Of a DNA stretch of 57,735 nucleotides, positions 34,221 through 42,727 are shown in pieces. How positions within the stretch are numbered: the first letter of the stretch is position 1; each line of letters begins with the position of its first letter. The position numbers were made by a program, and so were the translations under genes. The notes under the pieces were generated by a model, which saw only the letters and a list, made by a program, of their open reading frames with translations, was not told the origin of the DNA and ran no database searches. The stretch is from a virus. The DNA is taken from positions 1-57,735 of the IMG/VR virus record IMGVR_UViG_3300010371_000007; one strand, given 5' to 3'.

Positions 34221-35435
34221 TCAGCCGAACATGCTGTCCACGCCCTCGATCACAGCCTGCGGCAGCGGCGCGCCGGCGGCGGGCGCCGGAGGGACCGCCG
34301 CGAACGGCTGCGGGTTCGGCTGCGGCGCCATGGTCGGCTGGACGGGCGGCGCGAACTGGGGCTGGCCCGGCGGCGGAGCGAACTGCGGCGGCTGCATGGC
34401 GACCGTGGTCGGGATCGTGGGCGCTGCCATCGGCTGGGCGAGCGGCTGCGCGACCGGCGCGGTGCCCCATGCGGCCGTCGGCTGCGCGGGTGCGGGAGGC
34501 GCCGGCGGATATGCAACGGGCTGGGCGACCGCCGGAGGCGCCGGCGGGTACGCAGGCTGGGGCGCCACGGGGGGCTGCGGCTGGGCGGCCGGAGCGCTGA
34601 CCATGGGCTGGGGCGCCCCCATCCCCGCGGGCGCCACGCCGGCCGGCGCCGGCAGTGCTGCAGTGTTCTGTGGTGCGGCGAGGGAACCGTTCGACAGGAT
34701 GTCCAGCGTGCGGTGGTCGTTGCGCAGCGCCTGCGCCTTCGCGAACTGGGCGTCGTCGAGGTACTGCATCGCTTGGAACTGCAGCTTCGGGTAAGCCACG
34801 GTGTAGTCGAACGTGATGCGGACAATCACTGCGAAGTAGGGCACGCCCTGCGCTTGCAGCTGGCGGTCGAACTGGGCGAGGCCCGACAGCGACGCCGCCG
34901 GCACGCGCAGCAGCATGGGGCCGCCGAACTGTTCGTTGTCCATGTTCACCGGCGGCACGATCACGACCTTGCGGGTGTCGGCGCACGCCTTGCTGTTCGA
35001 CGCCGTGCCGTCGGTCGATTTCTTGGAGCCGAACGCGTTCCACGGGCAGGTGCGGCAGTCGACCGCCTGCGGCTGTTTGCCGGGGGGCGCCACCGGGTGC
35101 ACGCCGTCCTCACTGGAGCAGTCGGGCGCCTCGCTGGTGCCCTCCACGTAGGACTTCTCGTAGAACGTCTTCGACAGCTCGGCCTTGGCCGAGATGATCA
35201 CGACGTCGAGGTACTGCAGCGGCTGGTTGCTGCGCGGGTCGATCAGCAGCGTCTCATTGGCGCCGTACTTGATCTTGAAGACCTTGCCCTTGTAGGACAC
35301 GTTGGCGAACTGCACGCCAACACCCTGACTGAGGTCGCCGCCGGCTGGCTGGCCTGCGTGCTGGGCGAGGTACTGCTGGATGGCAGCGGGGACCGGCATC
35401 TGGCCGGCGTTGAACGGAACGACATTGGTGGACAT
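34221..35435 (-). CDS. Putative ssDNA-binding/replication accessory protein
   Basis: 404 residues. Residues 1-230 form a conserved globular part with beta strands and a Cys cluster: 'DCSSEDG' then 'VDCRTCPWNAFGS' and a later single Cys, which could bind zinc. Residues 240-395 are a Pro/Gln/Ala-rich low-complexity tail ending 'VIEGVDSMFG', a short acidic/hydrophobic tip like the tips of ssDNA-binding proteins. Position between primase-helicase and recombination genes suggests DNA binding. The function is inference; no catalytic motif is present. Confidence 0.6.
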   Translation of the reverse strand: MSTNVVPFNAGQMPVPAAIQQYLAQHAGQPAGGDLSQGVGVQFANVSYKGKVFKIKYGANETLLIDPRSNQPLQYLDVVIISAKAELSKTFYEKSYVEGTSEAPDCSSEDGVHPVAPPGKQPQAVDCRTCPWNAFGSKKSTDGTASNSKACADTRKVVIVPPVNMDNEQFGGPMLLRVPAASLSGLAQFDRQLQAQGVPYFAVIVRITFDYTVAYPKLQFQAMQYLDDAQFAKAQALRNDHRTLDILSNGSLAAPQNTAALPAPAGVAPAGMGAPQPMVSAPAAQPQPPVAPQPAYPPAPPAVAQPVAYPPAPPAPAQPTAAWGTAPVAQPLAQPMAAPTIPTTVAMQPPQFAPPPGQPQFAPPVQPTMAPQPNPQPFAAVPPAPAAGAPLPQAVIEGVDSMFG

Positions 35436-35449
35436 GAAGGGCTCCCGGG

Positions 35450-36061
35450 TTAACGACGAAACTGGACGACGACTTCGCTCCAGACCTTGATGCCCGGAGG
35501 CAGCGTGCCTGTGTGCTCGAAGTAATCCCGCACTGGGTCTTGCTTGACGTCGCGCTTGAGCATGTCGGTCTGGCCGTTGGCCTCGACCCACGGCATGAAC
35601 ACGGCGGCGTCGTCGACACTATAACGCGAGACCGTCTTGGTGAACGCAGTCCCCGTGTCCGCCTTGAACTGCGTGAGGTTGCCACGGTCGAGCCGGCCCT
35701 TCATGACCGTCTCGATGCGGTCCATCCGCTGGACGAACTGCTTGTCGATGGCTTCCTTGTGAGCGGCCTCGCGGCGCTTTTTCTCGTCGCGCAGCGCGAT
35801 GTACTGCTCGATCAGCTCGGCCTCGGTGTGCTTGTCGTCCGGGTCCGGTGCGGCCGGGACAGCCAGAACCGGCGGCGAGCCCGGCAGCTGGGGCGCAAGG
35901 ATCGGCGCGCTGGCCGTGGGGAGCGCCGGCGGCGGGCTGGCCATCGCCTGCATCGCGGGGTTGCCGAGGTGCGGCGCGCCGAGGACAGGGATGCCACCGA
36001 CGGGCTTGGGCACGACGGGCGGCGGTGGGGGTGCAGCGGGGTTCAGCAGGTTCGGGATCAT
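35450..36061 (-). CDS. Replication-region protein of unknown function
   Basis: 203 residues. The first 70 are Pro-rich and disordered; the rest is a charged helix ('ELIEQYIALRDEKKRREAA') and a small alpha/beta domain with 'SRYSVDDAAVFMPWVEANG' and 'DYFEHTGTLPPGIKVW'. Such proteins are common beside phage recombination and ssDNA-binding genes, but I cannot name a reaction. RBS is AGGAG. Confidence 0.65.
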   Translation of the reverse strand: MIPNLLNPAAPPPPPVVPKPVGGIPVLGAPHLGNPAMQAMASPPPALPTASAPILAPQLPGSPPVLAVPAAPDPDDKHTEAELIEQYIALRDEKKRREAAHKEAIDKQFVQRMDRIETVMKGRLDRGNLTQFKADTGTAFTKTVSRYSVDDAAVFMPWVEANGQTDMLKRDVKQDPVRDYFEHTGTLPPGIKVWSEVVVQFRR

Positions 36062-36071
36062 GAGGGGTCTC

Positions 36072-37652
36072 CTAGAGGACTTCAGCGAGCTGCTGGTTCT
36101 TGACCAGCGACATCAGCAGCCCGGCGGTGGTCACCCGCTGTTCGAGCTGCCGATAACGTTGCGCCTCCATCGTGGTCGCCACGATGTGCGCGATGTACTG
36201 GTGCTGCTTTTGGCCGGGGCGCGTGATGCGCGCGTTGGCCTGTTCGTAGATCTCGACGCTCGGTGGTAGACCCCACCACGCGATGACGCTCGCGGAGGTG
36301 AGCGTCAGACCGTGTGACATGCACTGCGGGTGCGCCACGAGGATGCGTAGGGATGGGTCGTCCATGAACGCCTTGAAGATCCGGTCGCGCTCGCCGACCG
36401 ACGTGTCGCCTGACACCTGCTCCGCGGACCAGCCGCCCTTGTGCAGGTGCTCCACGAGCATTTTCAGGTTGTGCTTGTACGGCGTGAACACGATCAGCTT
36501 TGACGCCAGTGCGGTCTGCTGCACGATCTCGTCGAGCACCTTCAGCCGCGGGGAGCAATCGAGGTAGTGCACCGTGCCGTCAGTCTGGTACACGCAGCCG
36601 AGCACGACCTGCAGCATTTTGTTGATCTTGTCTGCCTCGTTCTGGACGGTGATCTCGCCTGCCTGCAGCTGCGCGTGGAACTCCTTCCGAAGGATATCGA
36701 ACAGTTTGTGCTGCTCGGCGGACAGCTTGCACTCGTAGTCGACGTACTGGCACGGCGGCAAGTCGATGCACTGGTCGCGCGTGAACCGCACGGCCGGCTG
36801 CGCGAACCGGAACACGGTTTCGTTGGCGTCAGGCTTCGGCAGATACTTGAACGCGGTGACCTTCCGCATGGTGACGTCGCGGAACTGCGAGAACGACATG
36901 CCGTCCAGCGCACGCGGTGTCAGCGCTTTGATCTGGCCGTAGGCGTCGATCGGCGACTGCGGCGTGAGCAGGCCCGTCATGCCGACGAGGCGCCTAATGT
37001 GTGGCAGGCGGAACAGCGCGTTCGCCGTCTTCCATCGGTCGCTTCGCGCGTTCTTGATCGCGGTCAGCTCGTCGTAGATCACCATGTCGATGTCGGGCCG
37101 CTGGCGCAACGCGTCGAGGATGATCGGCAGGCCGTCGTGGTTGATGATATAGACGTCCGCATCCTCGGCGAGCAGCTTGTGCCGCCTGTCCGCGGAGCCG
37201 TGCAGTACGCGCGTGGTCATGCCACTGAACGCCTGCAGGACCTCCAGCGCCCACGTGCGGCGCAGGGTCGATAGCGGCGCGACCACGAGCACCTTGTGCA
37301 CGACACCCTCGCGCTTAAGGTAGTCGAATGCGAACAGCGACGCTCTGGTTTTGCCTGTGCCGAGGTCATTGCACACGTAGGACGCGTCGTTCGTCGTGAT
37401 AAGTGCAGCCGTGAACCGCTGCGCGTCGAACGGCTGGAACCCGTTGACAATGGGCCACGTGTAGTCGGTGAGGATCGGCGGCGTGATGTCGTACTGGAGG
37501 TTGCGCAGCACGCGGTACTCGTCCAGCTTGTGCGGGACGATGGTGAACTCGCGACCGTCTTTCTGCATGACCTTGGCGTGCGGGATCAATGCCTTGATCC
37601 GTGGGTCGTCGGCGATGATCAGATGGTTTCGGTAGAGGGTAGGCTGGGGCAT
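36072..37652 (-). CDS. SNF2-type (SF2) DNA helicase/translocase
   Basis: 526 residues from ATG 37652; a TTG 15 bases upstream is possible. Walker A 'NDLGTGKTRAS' (about 95-105), Walker B-like 'MVIYDELTAIKN', motif III region 'LVGMTGLL', and in the second RecA lobe 'KLIVFTPYKHN' and motif VI 'QANARITRPGQ'. The QxxARxxRxGQ form marks SNF2-like phage helicases. It overlaps the VRR-NUC gene and probably works with it on branched DNA during replication or recombination. Confidence 0.87.
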   Translation of the reverse strand: MPQPTLYRNHLIIADDPRIKALIPHAKVMQKDGREFTIVPHKLDEYRVLRNLQYDITPPILTDYTWPIVNGFQPFDAQRFTAALITTNDASYVCNDLGTGKTRASLFAFDYLKREGVVHKVLVVAPLSTLRRTWALEVLQAFSGMTTRVLHGSADRRHKLLAEDADVYIINHDGLPIILDALRQRPDIDMVIYDELTAIKNARSDRWKTANALFRLPHIRRLVGMTGLLTPQSPIDAYGQIKALTPRALDGMSFSQFRDVTMRKVTAFKYLPKPDANETVFRFAQPAVRFTRDQCIDLPPCQYVDYECKLSAEQHKLFDILRKEFHAQLQAGEITVQNEADKINKMLQVVLGCVYQTDGTVHYLDCSPRLKVLDEIVQQTALASKLIVFTPYKHNLKMLVEHLHKGGWSAEQVSGDTSVGERDRIFKAFMDDPSLRILVAHPQCMSHGLTLTSASVIAWWGLPPSVEIYEQANARITRPGQKQHQYIAHIVATTMEAQRYRQLEQRVTTAGLLMSLVKNQQLAEVL

Positions 37653-37981
37653 CGTGAGAGAATCCAATGGGTGAAGATCGCCAGATCCGCATCTGAGGCG
37701 ATGACGACCGCCGCAATGCCGCCGAAGCGCATGGTGCGGATGGTCTTTTCCTGCCGGCCGGTCAGCTTCCCTTTACCGTCGAACCGCTTCACTTCGACCG
37801 CAAAGGGAATACCCCAAACGTTCTCGGGGAATTTGATCGTGCCGGTAATGTCGAGCGTGGGGGTGCTGAACCCATCCCCCGCATGCGACTCGTAGTAGAG
37901 CATCGCGCCAGACCTAGTGCAAGCGCCCTTCATGGCGTTCAGGATCGCTGCCTTCGCACGCGACTCAGGTGTCGCTGCCAT
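37619..37981 (-). CDS. VRR-NUC domain nuclease
   Basis: 120 residues from the ATG preceded by GGAGACG. A standalone VRR-NUC module: 'PTLDITGTIKF' gives the active Asp, and 'FAVEVKRFDGKGKLTGRQ' gives the E-x-K pair and the Gln that follow in this PD-(D/E)XK family. These small nucleases cut structured (Holliday-like) DNA. Overlaps the helicase gene by 34 bases and the zinc-finger gene by 17, which points to tightly coupled translation. Confidence 0.85.
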   Translation of the reverse strand: MAATPESRAKAAILNAMKGACTRSGAMLYYESHAGDGFSTPTLDITGTIKFPENVWGIPFAVEVKRFDGKGKLTGRQEKTIRTMRFGGIAAVVIASDADLAIFTHWILSRCPSLPSTETI

Positions 37982-38372
37982 GATCGTCTCCATACGACGG
38001 GTGCTTCGTGTGCATGTGGCGCTGCAGGTTCTGGAACGTTCGCTGGCAGCACGGGCAGACGCCGTTCGACACGCGCTCCTTCACCTTTTTCAGTCGCGTG
38101 CCTTGCGCCTTCGTCGCGCGCTGCGCGTAGTCGAGCTGCTTTCGGGTTCGCTCCACTCGCGAGCGTTCGATATCGAGCTGCGACGCGAGTCGTTGGATCT
38201 TGGTCTCGTCCGCCTCGCCGGGGAACCACTGCGGATGGCCTGCGGGGCAGTAGAACAAGTCGCGCTTGGCCCGCCGCTGTCCCTCGAACTCCCGCGTAAG
38301 GGCGAACTCCAAGGAACACCGCGCGCAGGCAAACACAACAAACGTCGTTCGGTTCGTGAATACGGTGCTCAT
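37965..38372 (-). CDS. Zinc-finger protein with C2H2 motif and coiled coil
   Basis: 135 residues. An N-terminal treble-like zinc site ('CARCSLEFAL' ... 'FYCPAGHPQWFPG'), a central coiled coil (about 58-105) and a C-terminal classical C2H2 finger, 'CPCCQRTFQNLQRHMHTKH'. C2H2 fingers are uncommon in bacterial viruses outside this small family. Located between two nuclease genes, so likely a DNA-binding partner in the recombination module. Confidence 0.75.
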   Translation of the reverse strand: MSTVFTNRTTFVVFACARCSLEFALTREFEGQRRAKRDLFYCPAGHPQWFPGEADETKIQRLASQLDIERSRVERTRKQLDYAQRATKAQGTRLKKVKERVSNGVCPCCQRTFQNLQRHMHTKHPSYGDDHGSDT

Positions 38373-38375
38373 GGC

Positions 38376-39074
38376 TTACTCCGGTTGGCGCGCGGCAGCT
38401 TCCCGCGCAAGGCGTTCGTCCATCGTGTTGTGCTGGCACTGCTTGACCGGGCACCAGCCGCACAGCGGACCGGGCGTCTTCGGCCAGTTGTCCTGCTGCT
38501 TCGCTTGCGCGAGTCGGTTGACGTCCGGCAAGAACAGGTTCCAGATCGTCGGGATGTCCTCGCGCCGCCAGTGGTTCGGCACCCACTTGTCGTGCAGGGC
38601 ATACCAGTAGTTCGTCGTCACCTCCTGCACCTGCGGGTGGGTGTGCATGAGCACGGCGGCGCCGAGCGCGTTCTGCTCCTGATCCTTTTTCGGCTTGCCG
38701 AACTTGTAGTCGATCCACCACGCGCGCGACCCGTTGACGATCGACACGTCGGCGACGGCGCGGACGAACGCGCGGTCCCAGTCCTTGAATCCGCACGACT
38801 GGTAGTTCGCATCGAGCGCCAGCTGGTTCTCGCACAGCAGGGCGCCGGGCTGGCGCTTGATCCGGTCGAGCACGGGCGCGTAGCGCTGGAGGTTCACCGG
38901 CAGGGATTTCCCGCGCGATACGTACAGCTCGAAATCGCGATGGTAGTCCTCGCCGGCAGAGTTCTGCTGGTTGACGTCGGAGACGATCTTGCCGATGCGC
39001 ACCGCCCAGTATTTGTACGGGCAGGTCTTGAAGTCGTTGAGCGCGGAAAAACTCCACGCGATGATCGGGCGCAT
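38376..39074 (-). CDS. Cas4/RecB-like PD-(D/E)XK nuclease with Fe-S cysteines
   Basis: 232 residues. Starts with the family hallmark 'SFSALNDFKTCPYKYW' (first Cys), has the core 'ADVSIVNGSRAWWIDYKFGK' (Asp ... Asp-x-Lys) and ends with a cysteine cluster 'GPLCGWCPVKQCQHN'. The four Cys fit the Fe-S site of Cas4/AddB-type nucleases. Likely an exonuclease for recombination or end processing of phage DNA. No CRISPR array or cas1/cas2 is present, so a link to adaptation is not suggested. Confidence 0.85.
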   Translation of the reverse strand: MRPIIAWSFSALNDFKTCPYKYWAVRIGKIVSDVNQQNSAGEDYHRDFELYVSRGKSLPVNLQRYAPVLDRIKRQPGALLCENQLALDANYQSCGFKDWDRAFVRAVADVSIVNGSRAWWIDYKFGKPKKDQEQNALGAAVLMHTHPQVQEVTTNYWYALHDKWVPNHWRREDIPTIWNLFLPDVNRLAQAKQQDNWPKTPGPLCGWCPVKQCQHNTMDERLAREAAARQPE

Positions 39075-39199
39075 TACTTGTCTCCTCGCAAATAATCCTG
39101 CATGTCGTTCAGTAGTTTTGTCTCGCCATCGCCTGTACAGCCGCGCTTGAAAATGAGGTCAGTCAGCTTTTTGAGAGCGCGTCGGCGTTCGCTCTGAAA
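39074..39199 (-). other. Open frame without a normal start codon
   Basis: A 41-codon open frame in the gap upstream of the Cas4-like gene, containing 'LKKLTDLIFKRGCTGDGETK' and ending so that its TAA overlaps the next ATG (TAATG). It reads like a real protein end, but no ATG/GTG/TTG precedes it except a late ATG giving nine residues. It could be the remnant of a gene whose 5' end was lost, or be expressed by a rare start. Confidence 0.35.
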
Positions 39200-39585
39200 C
39201 CACTACGCGCTTGGTCGCGAATGAACGCCTCTGCCGCGTCGCGCGTCCCAAACGCTGGGTAGGGGTATGTCATGCTTTGGTAATTTTTGTTGAAGTCATC
39301 CCCGTCGATGATCGACAACGGGAACTTCGCTTCGCGCACCACGCGCCCTTCCTCGCCTCCCGCCGTATCGACGTAGTACACCGTCAGGTGCTCGCAGCGT
39401 TTCGCGCGTTCGTCAGATATTCCATACGTTGGCGATGCGAACTGTGTCGGCTGGAATGCTGCTTTTTGGGCGTTGTACGCACCCATCAGAGACTGCTGCG
39501 CGATGGGCGGTTGGCTGGACATCATCGCGCCCTGCATGGCTACCATTTTTTGCATGTGCTCATTCATCACGTCTTGGGTCGACAC
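39163..39585 (-). CDS. Hypothetical protein, Met/Gln-rich N-terminus
   Basis: 140 residues from a GTG behind AGGAGA. The first 50 residues are Met/Gln-rich; the second half has a compact domain with 'DERAKRCEHLTVYYVDTAGG' and 'YPYPAFGTRDAAEAFIRDQA'. Not recognised. Lies between polymerase and Cas4-like nuclease in the replication cluster. Confidence 0.65.
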   Translation of the reverse strand: MSTQDVMNEHMQKMVAMQGAMMSSQPPIAQQSLMGAYNAQKAAFQPTQFASPTYGISDERAKRCEHLTVYYVDTAGGEEGRVVREAKFPLSIIDGDDFNKNYQSMTYPYPAFGTRDAAEAFIRDQARSGFRANADALSKS

Positions 39586-39594
39586 GGTAGTCTC

Positions 39595-41478
39595 CTATTT
39601 TGCTTCGCCATACGACTTGCCGATGGAGCCTTCCGCGGCGAGCGGCAGGCCCATGGCAACGAAGGGATGGCTGGTCATGCACCGGATCGCCAGTGCTTCC
39701 GTTGTTTTCACGTCACAGGTATCCGGAACGACGTAGATCGCCTCGTCGTGCACGCTGCCGGCGACCCACACGTGTTTGCGCAGCTGCAGGATGCCATCGC
39801 GCATGATGCCTCGCGCGATGCGCTGACATAGGTTCTCGAAAACAAGTCCTCCGTATACCCACTTCGGCCGCATGCGCCGCGACTTCCCGTCCCACTTGTC
39901 GTACACCCATCCTGTCTTGCCTTCATCACTGGTGTACCGCCGCAGGTTCGGGTACCGCAGCCACATGCCATCGGGCATGGCGATGGCGCCGTTCTCGATC
40001 CGCAGCGACCCGAGCATCCCGTTGCCGCCGGCGGCCATGATCTCCAGCGCCTGCTCGCACGCCCGCCAGAACGCCACGATCTGCGGGTTCTTCCGGCGGT
40101 ATGCCTGCACGACGCGCAGCCCGAACTCCTCACTCTCGTCGGCCAGCACCAACCCTTCCCGACGCGCGTTCACCTGCAGCATGCGGGCGAACTTCGGACC
40201 GCCCACGCCGTACTGCGCTGACAGGCACGCGACCTTGCCGACGAACCGCTCCATGGGGTGCTGTGCCTTGACGACCGCGTAGCCGTAGATGTCGGCGGCC
40301 ATCGCGCAATACAGGTCCTGCCCGTTGCGCAGCATGTCGAGTGCGTCGACCTGCCCGGACAGCCAGAGCGCCACGCGCATCTCGATCTGCGACAGGTCGA
40401 CCACGCCGAGCAGGTGGCCCGGTGGCGGCTTGATCGCGTCGCGGAGCGGCGACCGTCCACCCTTCGGCGCGCGTGGCAGGTTTTGCAGGTTGATCTGCTG
40501 GCCGAGCGCCGCCTGCCAGCGGTCCGTGGGGAGCGCCGCAGCGTAGCCGAGGGGGTAAGGCATCGTACCGCGCCGGCCGATCGCGGCGAACGCGCCGAGC
40601 CGGGTCTCGACGATCGACGTCTTGGCGCTCAGCCGTGCGTCGATGACCGCGGACACACGGGGGTCGGGATGCTCGGCGAGGTCGAGGAACGCGACGTCCG
40701 ACTTTGCGAACGCCCACAGCTCCTTCGGCGAGCCGTCTGCGTTCTTCTGCTTCGGGCTCTCCTTGGTCGGCGGGTCGACGCCGAGCGAGATCAGCATGTC
40801 GGCGACCACCTGATCGCTGCGCAACGCTTCGATGGTCACGCCGAGGTTCGCCAGCGCCGTGTCGCGCTGCTGGATGTGATCGCGCAGCGCCTGCTCGGCG
40901 AGCGGCACGTCCACGCGCAACGTGGGTCGCGCGAAGATCTGCGTGGTCCAGTCGATCGCCTGCAGCTCTTCCACGGGGAAGTATGGGCGCATGAGCTTGT
41001 ACAGCTGTCGGCACAACCACGTGTCGTGCTTGCAGTACTCGCCGTAGTCCGCGAGCATCGCCGCGGTGAAGTCCTCGCGCCGCAGTCCGTCGGCGATGGC
41101 GACGTAGCCGCCCTTCTCCGGTAGCCCGTAGCGCTCCGCCATGGCCGCGAGTGAGCAGGACCCTTCGAGACCATGCAGCTTGCGCGCCATCGCGAGCGTG
41201 TCGCACATCACGGTGGGATAGATACCGAAGCGCCAGCACAGGATCGCCATGTCGAACAGGGCGTTGTGCGAGCATACGGCTTGGTTCCAGTCGAACCGGC
41301 GCAGCCACTCGCTGATGGCCACCTCGTCGCCCGTGAACCACTCCACAGGACCGTCGTCGACCATGACGGACAGTCCGATGGCCTCGAAACGCGGGTCGCG
41401 GACGTACTCCTCGTACGTCATCTTCGACAGCGTGTAGTCGGCCTTGGAGTAGAACGTCTCCCAGTCCAGCGTGATCAT
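39595..41478 (-). CDS. Family A DNA polymerase with 3'-5' exonuclease
   Basis: 627 residues. Exonuclease motifs: 'LDWETF' (Asp5, Glu7), 'HNALFDMAIL' and 'DYGEYCKHD'. Polymerase motifs: A 'VVDLSQIEMR' (about 358-367), B 'KVACLSAQYGVGG' (Lys ... Tyr-Gly) and C 'GSVHDEAIY' (His-Asp-Glu). The 5'-nuclease domain of PolI is absent, as usual for phage replicases. It should copy phage DNA together with the primase-helicase. Start overlaps the upstream stop (ATGA). Confidence 0.93.
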   Translation of the reverse strand: MITLDWETFYSKADYTLSKMTYEEYVRDPRFEAIGLSVMVDDGPVEWFTGDEVAISEWLRRFDWNQAVCSHNALFDMAILCWRFGIYPTVMCDTLAMARKLHGLEGSCSLAAMAERYGLPEKGGYVAIADGLRREDFTAAMLADYGEYCKHDTWLCRQLYKLMRPYFPVEELQAIDWTTQIFARPTLRVDVPLAEQALRDHIQQRDTALANLGVTIEALRSDQVVADMLISLGVDPPTKESPKQKNADGSPKELWAFAKSDVAFLDLAEHPDPRVSAVIDARLSAKTSIVETRLGAFAAIGRRGTMPYPLGYAAALPTDRWQAALGQQINLQNLPRAPKGGRSPLRDAIKPPPGHLLGVVDLSQIEMRVALWLSGQVDALDMLRNGQDLYCAMAADIYGYAVVKAQHPMERFVGKVACLSAQYGVGGPKFARMLQVNARREGLVLADESEEFGLRVVQAYRRKNPQIVAFWRACEQALEIMAAGGNGMLGSLRIENGAIAMPDGMWLRYPNLRRYTSDEGKTGWVYDKWDGKSRRMRPKWVYGGLVFENLCQRIARGIMRDGILQLRKHVWVAGSVHDEAIYVVPDTCDVKTTEALAIRCMTSHPFVAMGLPLAAEGSIGKSYGEAK

Positions 41479-42035
41479 CGGGCGTCTCCGCGCTGCACGT
41501 CCTGCATCGGCGTGCCGTACGTGCGGAAGTGGCTACGAAGCGACGTAACAAAGGGGATGTGGCGCTTCAGTTTCGACGCGCCGGCAAGCGCGACAAGCGC
41601 ACTGGGGCGGCGCGTGTCATTGATATAACAACCGAGCTTATGCCAAAGCTCGATTCCGCGATCCAGCGCTTCAAAATCGAGGTACTTGCAGAACGGCGGT
41701 ATGCCGCGCCGAATGCCAAACGTACCATCCGGAAACTGGATGAGCTTCATGGTAGATCTCCGTGAGGGCGCGACGTTACTGCGTAGCTTATTTCGCGAGT
41801 GCGGTGTCGGTCGCACGGTTCTCTTTTCCCAAGCCTTAGCAACAGCGGTGGCTTGGCGGTACGCAGCAACCATTGCGTCGTCGATAGTTGACGCCTCAAT
41901 GCTAGTAGCGTATTCCAACGAATCAATAAGGCCGTGTGTCGTTCCGAACTGATGCTTAAACGTGAATTCAAAATGGAACGTCGGCGTAGATGCGTTCGTT
42001 CGCTCCACACTGACGCAATGGAGGTATATGCGCAT
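41475..42035 (-). CDS. Hypothetical protein, apparently two genes in one frame
   Basis: 186 residues from the ATG behind GGAGC; palindrome C lies 24 bases upstream. The frame runs without a stop through a second good start, ATG 41750 (preceded by GGAG), which alone gives 91 residues ('KLIQFPDGTFGIRRGIPPF'). The N-terminal part has 'FHFEFTFKHQFGTTHG' and 'DAMVAAYRQATAVAKAW'. Either a fusion of two neighbouring genes after loss of a stop, or one gene with an internal start. Neither half is recognised. Confidence 0.6.
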   Translation of the reverse strand: MRIYLHCVSVERTNASTPTFHFEFTFKHQFGTTHGLIDSLEYATSIEASTIDDAMVAAYRQATAVAKAWEKRTVRPTPHSRNKLRSNVAPSRRSTMKLIQFPDGTFGIRRGIPPFCKYLDFEALDRGIELWHKLGCYINDTRRPSALVALAGASKLKRHIPFVTSLRSHFRTYGTPMQDVQRGDAR

Positions 42036-42055
42036 GATTGTGCTCCGTGAGAGGA

Positions 42056-42080
42056 CGCGGTTACCGAGTCGGTAACCGCG
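42056..42080. promoter_or_regulatory. Palindrome site C (longest copy)
   Basis: Core GTTACCGAGTCGGTAAC at 42060-42076, with perfect pairing extended to 25 bp. It lies 24 bases upstream of the 42035 start. It overlaps the 3' end of the gene at 42061-42249, whose TAA stop is made by the palindrome itself. No good sigma70 promoter is seen directly upstream. Confidence 0.85.
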
Positions 42081-42249
42081 GTAGTGAACAACCCTTGACG
42101 CGCTTGAGCCTCGGGTTGGCTTTCTTCGCTTTGGTGGACGCACCACGCGCACTCGCGGCGAGGATGGCTTTCGCGCCCTTCATCGGGATGCCTTCCTTGG
42201 CGGCGATGGACGCGGCGGCTTTCTGGAAGCCGGGGTGCTTGCTGGCCAT
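42061..42249 (-). CDS. Small basic protein
   Basis: 62 residues, rich in Lys and Ala ('HPGFQKAAASIAAKEGIPM', 'KGAKAILAASARGASTKAKK'). Good AGGAG site before the ATG. The pattern resembles short phage proteins thought to bind DNA. The last residues (LPRLPTR and stop) are encoded by palindrome C. Confidence 0.7.
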   Translation of the reverse strand: MASKHPGFQKAAASIAAKEGIPMKGAKAILAASARGASTKAKKANPRLKRVKGCSLPRLPTR

Positions 42250-42258
42250 GCTGCTCTC

Positions 42259-42477
42259 CTACTGCTTGACACGGTTGGCGTGGGCCGAGATGACCCGCTT
42301 GTTGCTCGGCCTGTTGTTCATCGGATCGCCGTCCTTGTGATCGACGTGCTTGCCGTCACCCTTGTGCGCCTTTCCTTCGCGCATCGCTTGCCGGCGTGCC
42401 TTGTTGCGCGCCGCGCGCTCTTTCTTCATGCGCGGCGACGCATGGTACTTTTCGTAGTCCCCCTGCTTGTACCCCAT
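42259..42477 (-). CDS. Small HNH-like protein
   Basis: 72 residues. N-terminus highly charged; C-terminus 'GKHVDHKDGDPMNNRPSNKR' resembles the His-x-Asp-His ... Asn-Asn-Arg core of short HNH proteins. The full metal site of an HNH nuclease is incomplete, so activity is uncertain. GGAG before the ATG. Confidence 0.65.
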   Translation of the reverse strand: MGYKQGDYEKYHASPRMKKERAARNKARRQAMREGKAHKGDGKHVDHKDGDPMNNRPSNKRVISAHANRVKQ

Positions 42478-42480
42478 GGC

Positions 42481-42702
42481 TCAGCTCCGGCAGGGGTTGA
42501 ACGGGGCTCCGACGGCCTTCCCGTCCGCCTTGGTGGTCTCCGGACCTGCCTTGGCCGCCTGCTCGGTGACCGCGTAGTACGGGCGGTTGGCGTTCACGAT
42601 CGCCGCCTGCGCCGCGTTCGCCGCCGACTCCAGCTTCTCGTCGTTGTCGTTCGGGTCCTTGATCGGGGTGCTGCTCTTGGTGCCGCCCAGCTGCTTTGCC
42701 AT
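42481..42702 (-). CDS. Hypothetical small acidic protein
   Basis: 73 residues, Ala/Asn/Lys-rich, probably disordered at the ends ('TKSSTPIKDPNDNDEK'). Start preceded by GGAG. The upstream gap carries the TGATGATAAG motif 25 bases before the ATG. Function unknown. Confidence 0.6.
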   Translation of the reverse strand: MAKQLGGTKSSTPIKDPNDNDEKLESAANAAQAAIVNANRPYYAVTEQAAKAGPETTKADGKAVGAPFNPCRS

Positions 42703-42727
42703 GGTCTGCGCTCCGTGGATGGTCACT

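Noticed and set aside
38376-39074. Cas4-like nuclease as a sign of a CRISPR system
   Set aside because: No repeat-spacer array and no cas1, cas2 or effector genes were seen. Phage-coded Cas4/RecB-like nucleases are common without CRISPR.
42259-42477. HNH gene as a cos-packaging nuclease partner
   Set aside because: It is far from the terminase genes, very short, and lacks a complete HNH metal site.
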